From NCBI GenBank assembly GCA_004213885.1, contig SGYL01000004.1, forward strand, positions 19,005-83,004: a stretch of 64,000 nt of DNA, given 5' to 3'. Positions 1 to 9,482 of this stretch are shown here, in pieces. Numbering within the stretch: position 1 is the stretch's first letter; each line of letters begins with the position of its first letter. The translations under genes and the position numbers were made by a program. The DNA comes from Alphaproteobacteria bacterium. Its GTDB lineage: Bacteria; Pseudomonadota; Alphaproteobacteria; Puniceispirillales; Marisalimonadaceae. Below the pieces are notes generated by a model, which was not told the origin of the DNA, searched no databases, and saw only the letters and a list, made by a program, of their open reading frames with translations.

Positions 1-1736
1 ATAAAATTAAAAATGCCTGCTTCAGTAGTTTTAGTTTTTTCAACAGGGTAAAATCTTTGTTCTGATTTTACCTCCCCAATAAATTTTTTAGCTTTTGTGA
101 TTTTAAATAAACCAGTTTCAGATAAATAATTGTCTATTTTAAAATTTTTAACATTTTCAAGTTTGACGCTATAATCTCCAATATTAATCACTTCGTTAAT
201 TTTAATTTGGTTTGAACTTTCCTTTTTGAAGAATTGCTCTCCTGTTACTCCAAATAGAAAAATTGCCAAGCCTAAATGAGCAACTAGCATACCATAATAA
301 TTTAAAGGTAATGTTTTAAGATTTTGTAATTTTTTAAAAAATGCAAATCCAATAGAAAAAAATAAAAGAATTGATAGATAACCACATATTACTCCAAAAA
401 TAGAAGTATTATTAAATTTAAAAATGATGAAGCTAGAAACAAAAGCTAGAATAAATATTATTAACATATTTCTTAACAAAGACTTTTGGGGAGTCTTTTT
501 CCATCCAAGGAATGGAGCGAAGGACATAATCATTATAAAGGGAATCATAATTGGAGAAAATGTTGCATTATAATAGGCTGTTCCTACAGAGATTTTAGAA
601 CCTGTTATAGTCTCTAAAATAAGAGGATATAATGTTCCAATCAATATTGTTAATGTTGAAGTTATTAAAAATATATTATTTAAAAGAAGTCCTGTTTCTT
701 TCGAAAAAATAAAATACTTTGTTTCATTTTGATGAGTATTTTTAAATCCATAAATCAATAATGGTATTAGAGTAGATAATGCTAATATTACCAGAATAAA
801 TACTCCTCTTGTTGGATCTGAAGCAAAAGCATGAACAGAGGTTAATAAACCAGATCTTACGATAAATGTTCCTAAAAGTGAGAAAGAAAAACCAAAAATT
901 GCGAGTAATATAGTCCAATTGTAAAACTGGTTATTTTTTTGAGTCACTGTTATTGAATGTATCAATGCAGTAGAAATTAACCATGGCATTAGAGATGCGT
1001 TTTCAACTGGATCCCAAAACCACCATCCTCCCCATCCCAATTCATAATATGCCCACCAACTCCCTAAAGAAATACCACCAGTCAAAAAGGCCCATGTTAG
1101 AAGTGTCCAGGGTTTAAGATGATTAAACCACTCAAATTCAACTTTTTTGTTTAAAAGGATAGCAATAGCAAATGAAAATGAAACGGACAAACCTACATAT
1201 CCAACATATAGTAAGGGTGGGTGAAATGCTAACCCAGGATCTTGTAATAAAGGATTTAAGCCAAATCCTTCTAAAGGAGGATCTATATTTCTTGCAAAGG
1301 GATTTGAAGTGAATAAAAGAAAAATACAGAATAAAAAAAGAATAATGTTTTGAACACCTAATACAGCTATATGAAATGCAGAAGATTTTATAGATTTACT
1401 TTTTGCAATTAAATATGTGAAAAATGATAAAATTAATGTCCATAATAAAATTGAACCTTCGTGATTACCCCATAATCCTGAGATCTTATAAATTAAAGGT
1501 TTTGTACTATGAGAATTTTTGACAACTAAATCTAATGAAAATTCAGAATTAATGAACGCATATTCAAGAATTAAAAATGAAATCAAAACAAAGAAAAAAC
1601 AAATTTTAGAAAAGTTTTTAATTAATGTAGAAAAAAAATAATATTCTCTAAAAAAATGAAAAGCAAATACTCCAATTGATAAGAAAGATAAAAAACTAGC
1701 TATTATAATGCTGATATGACCAATTTCATAAATCAA
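1..1736 (-). CDS. ccmF: Cytochrome c maturation protein CcmF (3' end cut by window edge)
   Basis: Large polytopic inner-membrane subunit of the System I cytochrome c maturation machinery. With CcmH it moves haem from holo-CcmE onto apocytochrome c. The minus-strand frame stays open to base 1, showing 578 codons of a protein usually near 650. Its hallmark is the tryptophan-rich WWD segment (GWGGWWFWDPVENASLMPW), encoded around 980-1060, with many membrane helices around it. The start is taken as TTG at 1736, two bases after the ccmE stop, because a GGAAAGGA ribosome-binding site lies just upstream inside ccmE and no ATG fits the frame. It is the last visible gene of the ccmABCDEF operon; ccmG and ccmH are probably beyond the left edge. 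Confidence 0.95.
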   Translation of the reverse strand, partial: MIYEIGHISIIIASFLSFLSIGVFAFHFFREYYFFSTLIKNFSKICFFFVLISFLILEYAFINSEFSLDLVVKNSHSTKPLIYKISGLWGNHEGSILLWTLILSFFTYLIAKSKSIKSSAFHIAVLGVQNIILFLFCIFLLFTSNPFARNIDPPLEGFGLNPLLQDPGLAFHPPLLYVGYVGLSVSFSFAIAILLNKKVEFEWFNHLKPWTLLTWAFLTGGISLGSWWAYYELGWGGWWFWDPVENASLMPWLISTALIHSITVTQKNNQFYNWTILLAIFGFSFSLLGTFIVRSGLLTSVHAFASDPTRGVFILVILALSTLIPLLIYGFKNTHQNETKYFIFSKETGLLLNNIFLITSTLTILIGTLYPLILETITGSKISVGTAYYNATFSPIMIPFIMIMSFAPFLGWKKTPQKSLLRNMLIIFILAFVSSFIIFKFNNTSIFGVICGYLSILLFFSIGFAFFKKLQNLKTLPLNYYGMLVAHLGLAIFLFGVTGEQFFKKESSNQIKINEVINIGDYSVKLENVKNFKIDNYLSETGLFKITKAKKFIGEVKSEQRFYPVEKTKTTEAGIFNF

Positions 1737-1738
1737 CT

Positions 1739-2179
1739 TTATTTTCCTTTCCACTTTCCATTTTTCTTCAACATATCTGAAACTTCTTTTGGCATATAAT
1801 TTTCATCATGTTTTGCTAAAATTTCAATCGCACTAAAGTTCTTATTTTCTATTTTACCTAATGCAACAATACCTTGTTTTTCGCGAAATAAATCAGGCAA
1901 TATTCCATTATAGGTCACTAAAATTTCATCTATTCCGTCATGTATTTTAAAAGAAATTTTTTTACCTTCTTTTAAAATACTGTTTTCTTTTACTAACCCA
2001 CCAATTCTAATTTTTTTTGATAAATCAATATTATTAGATAAAATTTTTTTATTGATATCAGTTGGAGAATAAAAATAGACAATATTATCCTCCAAAGACT
2101 TTAAAACTAAAAATGTTGATAAACTCAAAAGACTTATGAAAAAAAATAAAATTATTAATCTTTGAGATTTTGGCTTCAT
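1739..2179 (-). CDS. ccmE: Cytochrome c maturation haem chaperone CcmE
   Basis: Periplasmic, membrane-anchored haem chaperone. It receives haem from CcmC covalently on a histidine and hands it to CcmF. At 146 residues it has the normal family length. An N-terminal membrane anchor (about residues 8-26) precedes the OB-fold domain. The haem-binding motif HDENY is present, with the attachment histidine at residue 124 and the tyrosine ligand at 128. It lies four bases from ccmD and two from ccmF, so it is surely co-transcribed with them. Confidence 0.96.
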   Translation of the reverse strand: MKPKSQRLIILFFFISLLSLSTFLVLKSLEDNIVYFYSPTDINKKILSNNIDLSKKIRIGGLVKENSILKEGKKISFKIHDGIDEILVTYNGILPDLFREKQGIVALGKIENKNFSAIEILAKHDENYMPKEVSDMLKKNGKWKGK

Positions 2180-2183
2180 TTTA

Positions 2184-2339
2184 TTAAGATTTTTTGTTTT
2201 TTAAACTTTTTAACAAGCTTGAAGCTTTTTTATATCTAACATGAATTATAATAAAATAAATTAATATAGATGTAAAACTTATAGAATAACTTAACCAGAT
2301 ATATAAATTATATTTTCCAAAATCTAAAACATCAAACAT
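2184..2339 (-). CDS. ccmD: Haem exporter protein CcmD (51 residues)
   Basis: Small single-pass membrane protein that helps release holo-CcmE from the CcmABC complex. The frame runs from an ATG at 2339 to a TAA at 2184 and encodes 51 residues. It starts MFDVLDFGKYNLYIWLSYSI, continues as one hydrophobic helix (about residues 12-33), and ends in a lysine-rich cytoplasmic tail. The aromatic FGKY..YIW stretch before the helix is characteristic of CcmD. Its place between ccmC (stop at 2344) and ccmE (start at 2179) fills the expected slot. It is short enough to be missed by automatic gene calling. Confidence 0.9.
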   Translation of the reverse strand: MFDVLDFGKYNLYIWLSYSISFTSILIYFIIIHVRYKKASSLLKSLKNKKS

Positions 2340-2343
2340 ACAA

Positions 2344-3060
2344 TCATCCTATTTTAATTAATTCAGATTGATATTTTTTGAATATCAGGTTTGTTTTAAT
2401 ATTTATTAAGATCACAAAAATTGACATAAATAGAAACCCTAACAACATTAAAACAAGTGGAATTAACATCTCTTGATTAATTGAAGGGCCATCAAATCTT
2501 ATAATACTTGCGGGTTGATGTAATGTGTTCCACCAATCAACTGAAAATTTTATAATTGGAAGATTAATCATTCCCACTATTGCAAGGATTGCAGCAGGTT
2601 TTGAACCATCAATTTTTCTTGGGAATGCATTAGAAATACCAATATATGCAAAATAGAATATACATAAAATTAGCATCGATGTTAACCTTGCATCCCACAC
2701 CCACCATGCGCCCCACATTGGTTTGCCCCAAAGTGAACCAGTTAAGATTGTTAAAATTGAAAAAATAAGACCTAGAGGAGCGATGGATCTGGCAATTATA
2801 TCAGCAAAAGGATGTTTCCATATTAGAAAAAAAATACTTGCAATACTTATGCTAAAATATAGGAAAGATGCAAACCACGCAAAAGGAACATGAATATACA
2901 TTATCCTAACTGTATCACCTTGTTGATAGTCTTCTGGGCTATTAAACAGTGATAGATATAAACCAATAAAAATAAATAAAAAGCTTAAAAATCCTAAGCT
3001 AAACTCTATAGGTTTTATAAAATTTAAAAATCGATTTGGATTGGCTAAATAATTAATCAT
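2344..3060 (-). CDS. ccmC: Haem exporter/ligase membrane protein CcmC
   Basis: Integral membrane protein that presents periplasmic haem to CcmE and forms the covalent CcmE-haem bond. The 238 residues form about six membrane helices. The periplasmic WWD motif is clear (WGAWWVWDARLTS, around residue 120), with conserved histidines in the flanking loops (YIHVPFAW and TLHQPAS). It follows ccmB with a six-base gap and precedes ccmD, the normal operon order. Confidence 0.96.
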   Translation of the reverse strand: MINYLANPNRFLNFIKPIEFSLGFLSFLFIFIGLYLSLFNSPEDYQQGDTVRIMYIHVPFAWFASFLYFSISIASIFFLIWKHPFADIIARSIAPLGLIFSILTILTGSLWGKPMWGAWWVWDARLTSMLILCIFYFAYIGISNAFPRKIDGSKPAAILAIVGMINLPIIKFSVDWWNTLHQPASIIRFDGPSINQEMLIPLVLMLLGFLFMSIFVILINIKTNLIFKKYQSELIKIG

Positions 3061-3066
3061 TTATCT

Positions 3067-3750
3067 TTACCTTGTAAGTGCTATTTTTATTGAATACGCT
3101 GAAATCAAAGGTGAAATTACTAGTAATATTAAACAAACTGTAATTAATAGATACAGGTTTGGTAACGGGTCATAATTAGACTTCACTGCTTCGACAACTC
3201 CATTTCCAAATATAAATATAGGAATTGCAAGAGGTAATATCAACAAAGGGGATATTAGATTATTTGATTTAGTACCAAGTGTTAAAGAAGAACATATTGA
3301 ACCAATTAAACAAAAACCTAAACTACCAATTGCAAAAATAATAATGTTCCAAAAAATTATTAGAAAGGGAATATTTAAAAGAATAGAAAAAATCGGAATA
3401 AAAATTGATAAAGGAATAATTAAAAAAAACCAAAAAACAAAACATTTTATTAAGATTATAATTTCTAATAGTAATGGGGAGAAATAGTATTGTTCTAGCC
3501 AACCATTTTTAAAATCACCAATGTAAATTTTATCTAGTGTTGGAATAATTGATATTATTAATGCTATCCAAACAATTGCATTAGAAACAAGAGTAAGTTT
3601 TTCTTCTGATGGCCCCATTGTTAATGGAAATAAGATTATGATTGCTATCATAAAAACGATCATGTTCATTAAATTATTTATTGATCGTATATAAGATTTA
3701 AATTCTTTTTCAATTAATGCTATTAAAATATTTTTAAAATTAATGTTCAT
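3067..3750 (-). CDS. ccmB: Haem exporter permease CcmB
   Basis: Membrane subunit of the CcmAB ABC-type complex that energises release of haem-loaded CcmE. It has 227 residues and six hydrophobic segments, the expected size. The N-terminal part (IALIEKEFKSYIR) and the segment LTLVSNAIVWIALI resemble the conserved CcmB core. It lies between ccmA and ccmC with gaps of six bases on both sides, so the three are translated from one transcript. Confidence 0.93.
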   Translation of the reverse strand: MNINFKNILIALIEKEFKSYIRSINNLMNMIVFMIAIIILFPLTMGPSEEKLTLVSNAIVWIALIISIIPTLDKIYIGDFKNGWLEQYYFSPLLLEIIILIKCFVFWFFLIIPLSIFIPIFSILLNIPFLIIFWNIIIFAIGSLGFCLIGSICSSLTLGTKSNNLISPLLILPLAIPIFIFGNGVVEAVKSNYDPLPNLYLLITVCLILLVISPLISAYSIKIALTR

Positions 3751-3756
3751 AGATTT

Positions 3757-4386
3757 TTAAAGTTTGATTAATTTAAAATTTTTATGATTAATTTTTTTTT
3801 CATGAGATGTTTGTAAAATTGTTCCATTCATGTTTATGAACTTGCCCATAATTTTTTCTAAAAAAAGTATACCATTTTGATCTAAATGATTTAAAGGTTC
3901 GTCAAGTAGCCAACACTTCAATTTAAAACTTTCTTCAAAATTTAATTTACATAACTCAGCTTTTTTTTTAATTCCTGAAGAACATTCAGAGACAAGAGAG
4001 TTTTTATATTTAAGTATACCAAAATGTTCCAAATTTTTTTGAATTTTATCAGTATTAAAATTCCAACCTTTAAGGCCACACCAAATTTTCAGATTTTCTT
4101 CAATGGTAAGCTCATCACTTAGAGAACTATTTTGCTTTATTAAGATATGTTCATTCAGCCAATTATTTTTTTTTAACTTCCCAAATCTAATAATTGTTCC
4201 TCTATCTTCTTGCAACAGAGTGGAGATCATCATTAAGAGACTTGTTTTCCCTGATCCGTTTTCACCTTTTATAATGTTTAATCCTGGACATAAAAACTCT
4301 ATGTTAAGACTAGAAAAAATAATTTTTAATCCTCTAGTCAAGGATATATCTTTTAAAATCATATTGTTTTGCAATCCAGTTTTCAT
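3757..4386 (-). CDS. ccmA: Haem exporter ATP-binding protein CcmA
   Basis: ABC ATPase partner of CcmB. The 209-residue protein contains a Walker A motif (GENGSGKTS), an ABC signature region (SECSSGIKKKAELCKL, diverged from LSGGQ) and a Walker B followed by D-loop (LLDEPLNHLD). A second in-frame ATG at codon 9 gives a start MILKDISLTRG, which also matches the family, so the exact start is uncertain by eight residues. It is the first gene of the ccm operon. Its promoter must lie in the 4387-4619 gap shared with acnB. Confidence 0.95.
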   Translation of the reverse strand: MKTGLQNNMILKDISLTRGLKIIFSSLNIEFLCPGLNIIKGENGSGKTSLLMMISTLLQEDRGTIIRFGKLKKNNWLNEHILIKQNSSLSDELTIEENLKIWCGLKGWNFNTDKIQKNLEHFGILKYKNSLVSECSSGIKKKAELCKLNFEESFKLKCWLLDEPLNHLDQNGILFLEKIMGKFINMNGTILQTSHEKKINHKNFKLIKL

Positions 4387-4530
4387 GTAATAGTTAAATT
4401 ATTCTTAAAGCATATATAATTATTTAATACTATTTTAACTAATTTTTAATTTAAAATATAATCATCTTTCTATTTTCAAAGCACTCTTTTTTAGATACAT
4501 GATTAAGTTACTTTTTAAAGTTCAGTAAAC

Positions 4531-4559
4531 TTGACGTTACAGTTACTAAAAAGTTATAT
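4531..4559 (+). promoter_or_regulatory. Sigma-70-like promoter of acnB
   Basis: TTGACG at 4531-4536 and TTATAT at 4554-4559 are separated by exactly 17 bases, close to the sigma-70 consensus. A start site near 4566 would give a leader of about 54 bases before the acnB ATG. Dyad ACTTTTTA/TAAAAAGT (4510-4517 and 4547-4554) brackets the -35 box and touches the -10 box. Assigned by eye. Confidence 0.6.
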
Positions 4560-4619
4560 TGATATAAATATTTTTTGATAATATTTTCATAACCAAAAAA
4601 ATTAAAACACGGAATTATA

Positions 4620-7412
4620 ATGGAATTATATAAAAACTATCTTGATGAAATTGAGAGTAGAAAAAAGCAATCTTTAAAACCTAAGCCAATCGATGATGGA
4701 TCATTACTAAAAGAAATTGTTTCTCACATAAAAGATAATAATAGTGAATACAGAAAAGATTGTCTTAATTATCTTATATACAATACCTTACCAGGCACAA
4801 CTAGTGCGGCAGAAGAAAAGGCTATATTTTTAAAAGAAATCATCAGTAATAAAATTTCTATTGATGAAATTTCAATTGATTTTGCATTTGAGCTATTGTC
4901 ACATATGAAAGGTGGACCTTCTATAAAAGTTTTACTAGATTTTGCATTGGGTGAAGATATTGTTTTAGCTACAAAAGCTTCAGATGTTCTCAAAACACAA
5001 GTTTTTTTATATGATGCAGATACCTCAAGAATAGAAAAAGCTTTTAAAACAGGTAATAATATAGCAAAGCAACTTTTAGAAAGTTATGCAAAAGCAGAAT
5101 TTTTTACAAACTTATCTGAGGTAGAAGAAGAAATTGAAGTTGTTACATATGTTGCTGCAGAAGGTGATATCTCGACTGATTTGCTTTCTCCTGGAAATCA
5201 AGCCCATTCCAGAGCTGATAGAGAATTACATGGTAAATGTATGATTTCTGAAGAAGCTCAAGTTGAAATTAAAAAATTACAAGAAAAGCATCCAAATAAA
5301 AGAGTAATGCTTGTTGCAGAAAAAGGAACAATGGGAGTTGGATCATCTAGAATGTCTGGAGTTAATAATGTTGCATTATGGACTGGAATTAAAGCAAGCC
5401 CCTATATTCCATTTGTTAATATTGCACCAATTGTAGCAGGCACTAATGGAATTTCACCTATATTTCTTACAACAGTTGGGGTAACAGGTGGAATTGGAGT
5501 TGACCTTAAAAATTGGGTTAAGAAAATTGGTTCAGATGGTAAAGCTATACTTAACAATGATAATAGTCCTGTTTTAGAAGAAAAGTACTCAGTAGAAACA
5601 GGAACAATTTTAAAAATTAATTCTAAACAAAAAAAGCTGTTTAATGAAAATGGAGATGAAGAGCTTGCTGATTTAACATCCTCTTTTACTCCACAAAAAT
5701 TAGAATTTATGAAAGCTGGTGGTTCATACGCAATAGTGTTTGGAAAAAAGCTTCAAAATTTTGCTTGTAAGGTATTGGATGTAGAACTTAATTCTGCTTT
5801 CGCACCTTCAAAAGAAATTTTTAATAAAAATCAAGGACTAACTGCTGTAGAAAAAATCTTTAATGCTAACGTGTTAGGTGTTAAAAAAGGCGCCATTTTA
5901 CATGCAGGATCTGATGTAAGAGTAAAAGTGAATATTGTTGGGTCTCAAGATACAACAGGATTAATGACATCACAAGAATTGGAAGCTATGGCTGCAACTA
6001 TAATTTCACCTTCAGTTGATGGTGCCTATCAATCAGGGTGTCATACTGCTTCAGTTTGGGATTTTAAAGCACAAGAAAACACCCCTAAGCTTATGAAATT
6101 TATGAATGATTTTGGACTTATTACAGGAAGAGATCCAAAAGGAGTTTATCATTCTATGACTGACGTTATACATAAAGTTTTAAATGATATAACTGTTGAT
6201 GATTGGTCAATAATCATTGGAGGAGACTCCCATACCAGAATGTCTAAAGGTGTTGCTTTTGGGGCAGATTCTGGAACAGTTGCTTTAGCTTTAGCAACTG
6301 GCGAAGCGTCAATGCCAATACCTGAAAGTGTAAAAGTTACCTTTGTTGGAAAAATGGCGGATCACATGGATTTTCGTGATATTGTACATGCAACACAATC
6401 TCAAATGCTTCAGCAGTTTGGAGATAATATTTTTCAAGGAAAAATAATTGAAGTTCATCTTGGTACTTTATTAGCAGACCAAGCTTTCACTTTTACTGAT
6501 TGGACTGCTGAAATGAAAGCAAAAGCTTCAATCTGTATTTCCAATGACAATACGTTAATAGAATCATTAAAAATTGCTAAGAATAGAATTAATGTGATGA
6601 TTGATAAAGGGATGGATAATGATAACAAAATGTTAGAAAACCTTATTAAAATCGCTGATAAGAGGATTAACGAAATTCAAAATGGTACTAAGCCAGCATT
6701 AACTCCTGATGATAATGCAAAATATTCTAATGAAGTAATTATTAATCTAGATGAAATTAACGAACCAATGATAGCGGATCCAGATGTTAATAATATTGAT
6801 GTTTCGAAACGTTACACTCATGATACAATAAGGCCAATTTCTTATTATAAGGCTGAAAAAAAGGTTGATTTAGGTTTTGTAGGCTCCTGTATGGTTCATA
6901 AAGGGGATATCAAGATTGTGGCCCAAATGTTGAAAAATCTCGAAAAAGACAAGGGTAATGTTGAATTTAAAGCACCACTCGTTGTGGCAGCACCAACCTA
7001 TAACATTGTGGATGAGTTAAAAGAAGAGGGTGACTGGAACATTCTTCAAAAATATTCAGGTTTTGAATTTAATGATGAAAATCCAAAAGAAAATGCTCGT
7101 CAAGAATATGATAACATTTTATACCTTGAGAGGCCTGGATGTAATCTTTGTATGGGCAATCAAGAAAAAGCATCTAAAGGAGATACAGTTTTAGCAACTT
7201 CAACTAGACTTTTTAAAGGTAGAGTTGTTGAAGACTCAAGTGAAAAGAAAGGTGAGTCATTGCTCGCTTCAACGCCAGTAGTAGTTTTATCTGCTATACT
7301 TGGAAGAACACCATCACTTGATGAATACACTACTGCAGTTGAGGGAATAAATCTTACAAAATTTTCACCACCAAAAATGATGCCTAAAGACACGTTATCA
7401 GTTCATTTTTAA
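4620..7412 (+). CDS. acnB: Bifunctional aconitate hydratase 2 / 2-methylisocitrate dehydratase (AcnB)
   Basis: TCA-cycle enzyme interconverting citrate and isocitrate through cis-aconitate, and able to act on 2-methylisocitrate. The 930-residue chain is longer than the 865-residue E. coli enzyme. The N-terminal HEAT-like domain is followed by the swivel domain, as in AcnB rather than AcnA. The three cysteines that should hold the 4Fe-4S cluster are visible: C757 in VGSCMVHKGD, and C841 and C844 in RPGCNLCMGNQ. It stands alone, divergent from ccmA, with its own promoter at 4531-4559. The downstream CoA-transferase starts 17 bases after its stop, so read-through is possible. Confidence 0.97.
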   Translation: MELYKNYLDEIESRKKQSLKPKPIDDGSLLKEIVSHIKDNNSEYRKDCLNYLIYNTLPGTTSAAEEKAIFLKEIISNKISIDEISIDFAFELLSHMKGGPSIKVLLDFALGEDIVLATKASDVLKTQVFLYDADTSRIEKAFKTGNNIAKQLLESYAKAEFFTNLSEVEEEIEVVTYVAAEGDISTDLLSPGNQAHSRADRELHGKCMISEEAQVEIKKLQEKHPNKRVMLVAEKGTMGVGSSRMSGVNNVALWTGIKASPYIPFVNIAPIVAGTNGISPIFLTTVGVTGGIGVDLKNWVKKIGSDGKAILNNDNSPVLEEKYSVETGTILKINSKQKKLFNENGDEELADLTSSFTPQKLEFMKAGGSYAIVFGKKLQNFACKVLDVELNSAFAPSKEIFNKNQGLTAVEKIFNANVLGVKKGAILHAGSDVRVKVNIVGSQDTTGLMTSQELEAMAATIISPSVDGAYQSGCHTASVWDFKAQENTPKLMKFMNDFGLITGRDPKGVYHSMTDVIHKVLNDITVDDWSIIIGGDSHTRMSKGVAFGADSGTVALALATGEASMPIPESVKVTFVGKMADHMDFRDIVHATQSQMLQQFGDNIFQGKIIEVHLGTLLADQAFTFTDWTAEMKAKASICISNDNTLIESLKIAKNRINVMIDKGMDNDNKMLENLIKIADKRINEIQNGTKPALTPDDNAKYSNEVIINLDEINEPMIADPDVNNIDVSKRYTHDTIRPISYYKAEKKVDLGFVGSCMVHKGDIKIVAQMLKNLEKDKGNVEFKAPLVVAAPTYNIVDELKEEGDWNILQKYSGFEFNDENPKENARQEYDNILYLERPGCNLCMGNQEKASKGDTVLATSTRLFKGRVVEDSSEKKGESLLASTPVVVLSAILGRTPSLDEYTTAVEGINLTKFSPPKMMPKDTLSVHF

Positions 7413-7429
7413 TTGATGATTGTTTTAAA

Positions 7430-8626
7430 ATGATACGACCATTAGAAGGTATAACGATTTTAGATTTATCTTCAATTCTCATGGTTCCTTATTGTACTAG
7501 GATACTTGCCGATTTAGGGGCTGAGGTTATCAAGATTGAATCTCTTGAAGGCGATAATACAAGATATATTGGTCCATATGAAAATAAATCTATGGGGGCT
7601 GTTTTTTTAAATTTAAATAGAAATAAGAAAAGTGTATCAGTTGATCTTAAAACTCCAAAAGGAAAGGACATTTTATTTAATCTTATAAAAAAATCCGATG
7701 TTTTTATTTCTAATATTAGAAAGTCTGCTCTTTCAAGACTTGGGTTTGATCATAAAACATTTTTAAAATACAACGATAAAATTATTACTGCCTTTGCTGT
7801 TGGTTTTTCTAGTAATGGACCTTATAGAGACTTACCTGCATACGATGATATAATACAAGCTGCGAGTGGTATGGCTAGTTATCAAGAAGCATATTCTGAT
7901 CAACCATCTTATACATCAGGAGCAACTGCAGATAAAGCAACAGGTCTCATGTTAGCGTTAAGTGTGGTTTCAAGTTTATTTAAAAGAAATAAAGATAATA
8001 AAGATTTAGAATTAGAAGTACCTATGTTTGAGACAATGGTAGATTTTACCTTAGTAGAACATTTATATGGCTATAATTTTTTGCCTCCAAAAGATGAACC
8101 AGTTTATCCACGACAATCCTCTCCAAATAGAAAACCTTATAAAACTAAAGACGGATTTATTGCGGTATTGCCTTATAATGACGAACAATGGTTAAGGTTT
8201 TTAAAATTTATTAAAAAAGAACATCTAATTAAAACAAAAAAATTTTCAACTTTAGAAAATAGAAATAAGAATGTTGATGAGCTTTATTCTTTGCTTGTAA
8301 AAGAACTTAAAAAAGAAAAAACAAATTTCTGGATTAAAAAACTTAGAGAAATTGATATTCCTTCTATGAAAGTAAATAAACCTAAAGATCTATTTATTGA
8401 TGAGCATCTTAAAAAGACCAATTTTTTTAAAACCTATAAGCATTCAACTGAAGGTGATTTGATGTATCCTCGCCTACCAGTGTATTTTAATAATGAAAGG
8501 GATAATGAAAGTGAATTTGAAGCGCCAAATCTTGGTAATAAGACAAAAGAAATATTGATTGATTTGGGATATGATAAAAATGAAATTGAAAATTTGAGAA
8601 AAGAAAAAGTTATTTTTTTTGAATAA
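7430..8626 (+). CDS. CaiB/BaiF family (class III) CoA-transferase
   Basis: Class III CoA-transferases move CoA between acyl-CoA donors and carboxylic acid acceptors through a mixed anhydride on an aspartate. The length of 398 residues fits the family. The start (RPLEGITILDLSSILMVPYCTRILADLGAEVIK, read in parts) and the DDIIQAASG segment are typical. The likely catalytic aspartate is D168 in GATADKATG. The substrate cannot be told from sequence. It lies 16 bases before a beta-hydroxyacid dehydrogenase gene on the same strand, so the two probably share a catabolic pathway. Confidence 0.9.
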   Translation: MIRPLEGITILDLSSILMVPYCTRILADLGAEVIKIESLEGDNTRYIGPYENKSMGAVFLNLNRNKKSVSVDLKTPKGKDILFNLIKKSDVFISNIRKSALSRLGFDHKTFLKYNDKIITAFAVGFSSNGPYRDLPAYDDIIQAASGMASYQEAYSDQPSYTSGATADKATGLMLALSVVSSLFKRNKDNKDLELEVPMFETMVDFTLVEHLYGYNFLPPKDEPVYPRQSSPNRKPYKTKDGFIAVLPYNDEQWLRFLKFIKKEHLIKTKKFSTLENRNKNVDELYSLLVKELKKEKTNFWIKKLREIDIPSMKVNKPKDLFIDEHLKKTNFFKTYKHSTEGDLMYPRLPVYFNNERDNESEFEAPNLGNKTKEILIDLGYDKNEIENLRKEKVIFFE

Positions 8627-8642
8627 TAATGGAGATTAACAG

Positions 8643-9479
8643 ATGAAAGAAATAGGTTTTGTAGGTTTGGGTGCAATGGGATCAGCAATGGCTCCTTTAT
8701 TATCTAAAGCAGATTTTAATGTATGTGGATATGACATAAAAAAACCTAAGGATAATTATGAGATTAATATTGTTACATCTATAAATGAGCTTTCAGATAA
8801 AGAAGTGATAATCTTCATGTTACCTGATGGTAAAATTGTAAATAAAGTAGTTCAAGAACTTATAAATTTTGGAACTAAGTCAATTATGATAGACATGTCA
8901 TCAAGTGACCCTAACGACACTTTAAATTTAGGAAATGAATTAATTAAAAAAAATATTGAGTTTATTGATGCACCTGTTTCTGGAGGAGTTGCAAGAGCAA
9001 TAACTGGTGAATTAATTATAATGGTTGGTGGTAACGAAGTTACTATAAATAAAGTCGATAAAATATTAAATGTAATGGGCAGTGTAAAAAGGGCCGGACC
9101 TTTGGGTTCTGGTCATGCTATGAAATCATTAAATAATTACGTTTCTGCAGCAGGATTGATTGCTAGTTTTGAAGCTCTAAATACTGCTAAAAAATATGGC
9201 ATTGAATCAAAGGACTTTATTGCAATAATTAATGGTGCAACTGGAAAAAATAATACAACAGAAGTTAAGTTAGAAAAATTTGTAGTATCTGAAAAATATA
9301 ATTCTGGTTTTGCACTAGATTTGATGATTAAGGATGTTTCGATTGCTGATCAATTAATTAAAAAGATGAGTTCTGACAATCCATTATCAAAACAAGTGCT
9401 AGAATACTTAAAAAAGTCTTATAAAATAGTTGGGAAAAACTCTGATCATACTGAAGTTTTTAAAGTCTTAAAGAATTAG
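8643..9479 (+). CDS. NAD(P)-dependent beta-hydroxyacid dehydrogenase (3-hydroxyisobutyrate / tartronate semialdehyde reductase family)
   Basis: Reversibly oxidises a beta-hydroxyacid to the semialdehyde. The 278 residues show the Rossmann motif GFVGLGAMGSAMA (residues 5-17), the substrate loop DAPVSGGVARA (109-119) and the catalytic lysine K161 in GHAMKSLNNY. All family residues are intact. Members act on 3-hydroxyisobutyrate, glycerate/tartronate semialdehyde or related C3-C4 acids, and sequence alone does not separate these. It has a good ribosome-binding site (GGAG at 8632) and converges with the ThDP enzyme, leaving only three bases between stop codons. Confidence 0.88.
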   Translation: MKEIGFVGLGAMGSAMAPLLSKADFNVCGYDIKKPKDNYEINIVTSINELSDKEVIIFMLPDGKIVNKVVQELINFGTKSIMIDMSSSDPNDTLNLGNELIKKNIEFIDAPVSGGVARAITGELIIMVGGNEVTINKVDKILNVMGSVKRAGPLGSGHAMKSLNNYVSAAGLIASFEALNTAKKYGIESKDFIAIINGATGKNNTTEVKLEKFVVSEKYNSGFALDLMIKDVSIADQLIKKMSSDNPLSKQVLEYLKKSYKIVGKNSDHTEVFKVLKN

Positions 9480-9482
9480 TCT

